A stretch of DNA of 8,231 nt, taken from the NCBI GenBank assembly GCA_002068205.1, contig MVZB01000145.1, positions 1-8,231 on the forward strand. The letters run 5' to 3'. Positions 5,600-8,231 of this stretch are shown here, one piece after another. The DNA comes from a candidate division BRC1 bacterium ADurb.BinA292. GTDB taxonomy: Bacteria > Sumerlaeota > Sumerlaeia > MVZB01. The stretch's first letter is position 1, and the number at the start of each line of letters is the position of its first letter. The notes below the pieces were generated by a model that was not told the origin of the DNA, did no database searches, and saw only the letters and a program-made list of their open reading frames with translations. The translations under genes were made by a program, and so were the position numbers.

Positions 5600-7345
5600 A
5601 TGGAACAATACCGCGGGATTCTGCTGAACGTCTGGCGCGAGGCGTGCCGGCACATTGAATTGGCCGAATCGATCCTGACGATCGGCCGGATCCTGCAAGA
5701 ACATCTCCCACCGGGCCGCCTGCGGATCATTCATTTCAACCCCGCCGACGGGACGCTGGAGACGCTCGCCGCCTACCCGGCGGACGATCCGGAGCCGCGG
5801 CCGCAGCGGGCGCGGCTGAGCCGGGGGGAAATGGCCGCCTTGCGCCGCTGGTGCGAGGTGGGGCGGGTCGCCCCGTTGCCGACCGCACGGGGCGGCGCCG
5901 CGAGCAGTCTGCCCGCCGCTCTGCGCGAGGCTGCCGCGGCGGAGGGACAAGGGGCGCTGATCTGCCCGCTGCGCACCGGTGAAGGGGCGCTGGGGGCGCT
6001 GGTTCTGACGCTGGACGCGCCGGGGCCACCCCAGGAGCGGCATCGCGAGCTGCTGACGGCGCTGCTCGAGCCGCTGGCCATCGCGATGGAGAACGACCTG
6101 CGGCTGCGCGAACTGCGCGCGCTGCGCGAGGCCGCCGAGTCGGACAAGGGGGCGCTGCTGCGGCGGCTGGGGCGGCGCGACCTGAGCGACACGATCGTCG
6201 GCGCCGACCAGGGCCTGCGCCGCGTGATGGCGCGCGTCGAGCAGGTGGCCCCCTCCGACCTGCCGGTGCTGATCTTCGGCGAGACGGGGACGGGCAAGGA
6301 GCTGGTTGCGCGCGCGATCCATCAGCGGTCGGCGCGCCATGCCGGGCCGGTGCTGCGCGTCAACTGCGGGGCGATTCCGCCCGAGCTGATCGATTCGCAG
6401 CTTTTCGGTCATGAGCGCGGGGCGTTCACCGGGGCGACCGACGCGCGGCGGGGCTGGTTCGAGCGGGCCGACCGCGGCACGCTGTTCCTGGACGAGATCG
6501 GCGAGCTGCCGCTGGCGGCGCAAAGCCGGCTGCTGCGGATTCTGCAGGATGGCTGGCTGGAACGCGTCGGCGGCCAGCGGCCGATCCAAGTCGACGTGCG
6601 GATCGTCGCGGCGACGCACCGCGACCTGGCCGGCATGGTCGGCACCGGTGCGTTCCGCGAGGATCTGTGGTATCGGCTGGCGGTCTTTCCGATCTACCTG
6701 CCGCCGCTGCGCGAGCGCCACGACGACATCGAGGCGCTGGCGCGCCACTTCGCCCAGCGCGCGGCGATCCGGTTCGGGCTGCCGCCGCTGGAGCTGCGGC
6801 CGGGCGATCTGGAGCTGCTGCTGGCCTACGACTGGCCGGGCAACGTGCGCGAGTTGGCGACGGTGATCGACCGCGCGGCGATTCTGGGCGACGGGCGGGG
6901 GTTGGACGTGGCCGGTGCGATGGGTGTCGGCCAGCGGCCGCCGCGCGCGGCGAGTGCGGGGGCGGCCGGGGGCGGGGTGCAGCCGCCGGGGGTGGGCCAC
7001 GGCGATGGATTCACAAGCCCGGGCGGGCCGGATTCGAGCGCCGGCGATCCCGCGGCGCGCGCGGGCGGACTGGATTCGGCCGGCGCGGGGACGGGGGGGT
7101 TCCCGGCGCCGGGGGCAGGGGCCGGCGGGTTCCCACCGGCTGGAGCGGGGGAGGCCGGGTTCCTCTCACTCGAGGAGGCGACGCGCCGTCATATCGAAGC
7201 GGCGCTGGCGCGGACGGCGGGCCGGGTCGACGGGCCGTTCGGCGCGGCGCGGCTGCTGGGGCTCAACCCCAACACGCTGCGCTCGAAGATGCGCAAAGCC
7301 GGCATCGACGCCCAGCGCTTCCGCCCCACCCCGCCCCGGGACTGA
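5600..7345 (+). CDS. Sigma-54-dependent transcriptional activator (GAF, AAA+, Fis-type HTH)
   Basis: This is an enhancer-binding protein that uses ATP to open sigma-54 promoters. Seen: 581 residues. Residues about 20-175 form a GAF-like sensor; no receiver domain is present, so it is likely ligand-controlled rather than by phosphorylation. The AAA+ module (about 194-440) has Walker A GETGTGKE (227-234), the sigma-54-contacting GAFTGA loop (274-279), Walker B LFLDEIGE with Asp298-Glu299, FREDLWYRLAVFP, and WPGNVREL (412-419). Residues 445-520 are a Gly/Ala/Pro-rich linker with three 10-residue repeats. A Fis-type HTH closes the protein (about 525-575, GAARLLGLNPNTLRSKMRKAGI). GAGGGGGA about eight bases before the ATG supports the start. 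It is divergent from the sbp operon, whose leader holds a -24/-12 element, so control of sulfate uptake is inferred. The ligand is unknown; it is not clearly FhlA, NorR or SfnR. Confidence 0.9.
   Translation: MEQYRGILLNVWREACRHIELAESILTIGRILQEHLPPGRLRIIHFNPADGTLETLAAYPADDPEPRPQRARLSRGEMAALRRWCEVGRVAPLPTARGGAASSLPAALREAAAAEGQGALICPLRTGEGALGALVLTLDAPGPPQERHRELLTALLEPLAIAMENDLRLRELRALREAAESDKGALLRRLGRRDLSDTIVGADQGLRRVMARVEQVAPSDLPVLIFGETGTGKELVARAIHQRSARHAGPVLRVNCGAIPPELIDSQLFGHERGAFTGATDARRGWFERADRGTLFLDEIGELPLAAQSRLLRILQDGWLERVGGQRPIQVDVRIVAATHRDLAGMVGTGAFREDLWYRLAVFPIYLPPLRERHDDIEALARHFAQRAAIRFGLPPLELRPGDLELLLAYDWPGNVRELATVIDRAAILGDGRGLDVAGAMGVGQRPPRAASAGAAGGGVQPPGVGHGDGFTSPGGPDSSAGDPAARAGGLDSAGAGTGGFPAPGAGAGGFPPAGAGEAGFLSLEEATRRHIEAALARTAGRVDGPFGAARLLGLNPNTLRSKMRKAGIDAQRFRPTPPRD
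7064..7153 (+). repeat. Three tandem 30-base units in the activator's linker
   Basis: The units encode GGLDSAGAGT, GGFPAPGAGA and GGFPPAGAGE (residues 489-518), followed by a partial fourth, AGF. GGGTTCC recurs at 7098, 7128 and 7158, exactly 30 bases apart. In-frame units like these can expand or contract by slippage, changing the distance between the AAA+ ring and the DNA-binding domain. Confidence 0.65.
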
Positions 7346-7622
7346 CCCGCCGCCGCCCCGGCTGGCTCCGCAAGGGCCGGCGTCCCGGGCCGCAGCCGCG
7401 TCGCGAGGGCGCGAGGGGGTCCCGCCGCCAAATTGCTTGCGCCCCGGGAAAAGATATGCGATTCCTATTTTCTCGGCGCTCAGGTCATCCGGATGCCACG
7501 GCGCGGCTTTGTGCTGATTAGGCTTAGCGCCGCCGCGGGCGTCCCATGACTCGGGGGAGGCGGGAGGAGCGGTGGGAGCGGGGTCGGCGCCGGCGGCCGC
7601 CCCGCCGGGCCGTGCGTTGCGA
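7346..7622. other. Intergenic region between the activator and the glycosyltransferase
   Basis: These 277 bases hold one large hairpin (7491-7544), a short AT-richer stretch (7429-7476) with no convincing promoter hexamers, and a purine-rich G tract (7552-7584). The tract lies too far from the next ATG to act as its ribosome site. No gene or T-run terminator is seen. Confidence 0.4.
7491..7544 (+). other. Large hairpin upstream of the glycosyltransferase gene
   Basis: GGATGCC (7491-7497) pairs with GGCGTCC (7538-7544) with one G-U, and CGGCGC (7499-7504) pairs with GCGCCG (7527-7532). That makes 13 pairs around a 22-base loop with an asymmetric bulge. No T-run follows on either strand, so an intrinsic terminator is unlikely. 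It may be a leader structure or a chance fold in GC-rich DNA. Confidence 0.35.
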
Positions 7623-8231
7623 ATGAAACTCATCATCCAGATCCCCTGTTACAATGAGGAGGCGACGCTGCCGGCGACGCTGCGCGATCTGCCGCGCCGG
7701 ATCGACGGCATCGATGCCATTGAGGTGCTGGTCATCAACGACGGGTCGAAGGACCGCACCGTCGAGGTGGCCCGCGCGCACGGCGTCGCGCACATCGTCG
7801 ATTTCAGCCGCAATCAGGGGCTGGCGGCGGCGTTCCGCGCCGGGCTGGAAGCCGCGCTCGCGCACGGCGCCGACATCATCGTCAACACCGACGCCGACAA
7901 CCAGTATCGCGGCGACTGCATCGAGCGGCTGGTCCGGCCGATCCTGGCCAACGAGGCCGAGATGGTGATCGGCGACCGCGGTATCTGGCAGCATCAGGAG
8001 TTCGGGTTCGTCAAGAAATGCCTGCAAGCGCTCGGTTCGTGGGTCGTCAGCCGGTTCGCGGGCTGCCGCGTGGCGGACGTGACGAGCGGGTTCCGCGCCT
8101 ACAGCCGCGAAGCCGCCCTGCGGATCAATGTGCTGAGCCGCTACACCTACACGCACGAGACCGTGATCCAGTGCGGGCAGGCCGGGATGCGGATCGTTTC
8201 GGTGCCGATCGAAGTGAACCCGAAGACGCGC
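7623..8231 (+). CDS. Family 2 glycosyltransferase, dolichol-phosphate-mannose-synthase-like (partial, runs off the window)
   Basis: It transfers a sugar from a nucleotide-sugar, in this subfamily often to a polyprenyl phosphate or another envelope acceptor at the cytoplasmic membrane. Seen: 203 codons with no stop. The GT-A fold N-terminus is IIQIPCYNEEATLPATL (4-20), then VLVINDGSKDRTVEVA (35-50), NQGLAAAFRAGLEAA (64-78), the metal-binding DxD as Asp90-Ala-Asp92 in NTDADNQY, SGFRAYSREAA (155-165), and VPIEVNPKTR at the edge. Relatives of this type are about 310-320 residues and end in two membrane helices, which would lie outside the window. The ATG at 7623 fits the family start exactly, but no clear Shine-Dalgarno precedes it; a TTG two codons upstream is possible. 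The sugar and acceptor are unknown. I see no functional link to the sulfate genes. Confidence 0.88.
   Translation, partial: MKLIIQIPCYNEEATLPATLRDLPRRIDGIDAIEVLVINDGSKDRTVEVARAHGVAHIVDFSRNQGLAAAFRAGLEAALAHGADIIVNTDADNQYRGDCIERLVRPILANEAEMVIGDRGIWQHQEFGFVKKCLQALGSWVVSRFAGCRVADVTSGFRAYSREAALRINVLSRYTYTHETVIQCGQAGMRIVSVPIEVNPKTR

Noticed and set aside
5579..7000. 473-codon open frame on the minus strand opposite the activator
   Set aside because: An Arg/Gln/Pro-rich product with no recognisable motifs, lying opposite a gene with intact Walker, GAFTGA and other AAA+ motifs.
7363..7377. GG-N10-GC match (TGGCTCCGCAAGGGC) as a sigma-54 promoter for the glycosyltransferase
   Set aside because: The -12 part GGGC lacks the T residues, and such spacing arises often by chance at this GC content.
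7166..7636. 156-codon minus-strand frame across the 7346-7622 gap
   Set aside because: The composition is a shadow type, most of it overlaps the activator's HTH, and there is no ribosome site or family resemblance.

Overview
This is a high-GC bacterial window with codon use typical of such genomes. The signal peptides, the periplasmic binding protein and the sigma-54 activator point to a Gram-negative (diderm) bacterium. Nothing here fixes the phylum. There are no tRNAs, rRNAs, CRISPR arrays, insertion sequences or transposases.

Layout, left to right. (1) 46-1262, minus: a secreted seven-repeat beta-propeller protein of the delta-60/DUF5122 type, split by a one-base frameshift in a run of five Gs, with a good sigma-70-like promoter and AT-rich UP region upstream. 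(2) 1487-5288, minus: a sulfate/thiosulfate ABC importer operon in the order sbp, cysT, cysW, cysA, with start/stop contacts suggesting translational coupling. The cysT/cysW boundary is damaged: cysT has no stop where the family ends, and cysW lacks its usual N-terminus and first membrane helix. (3) 5289-5599: a divergent control region. (4) 5600-7345, plus: a sigma-54 enhancer-binding protein (GAF, AAA+ with GAFTGA, Fis-type helix-turn-helix) with a long Gly/Ala/Pro-rich linker. (5) 7346-7622: an intergenic stretch with one large hairpin. (6) 7623 to the window end, plus: the first 203 residues of a family 2 glycosyltransferase.

The most interesting system is the divergent pair. Sulfate importers are best known under the LysR regulators CysB and Cbl with sigma-70. 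Here a sigma-54 activator gene lies back to back with the importer operon, and the leader of sbp carries a well-spaced -24/-12 element (TGGCCCG-N4-TCGC). A near-perfect 16-bp dyad lies about 140-155 bases upstream of the predicted start, where an enhancer for such an activator would be expected. I infer a local circuit in which the GAF-containing activator senses a signal, perhaps a sulfur metabolite, and switches on sulfate uptake through sigma-54.

Two reading-frame lesions (the propeller gene and cysT/cysW) occur in an otherwise intact window, so assembly or sequencing error must be excluded before either is called biological.
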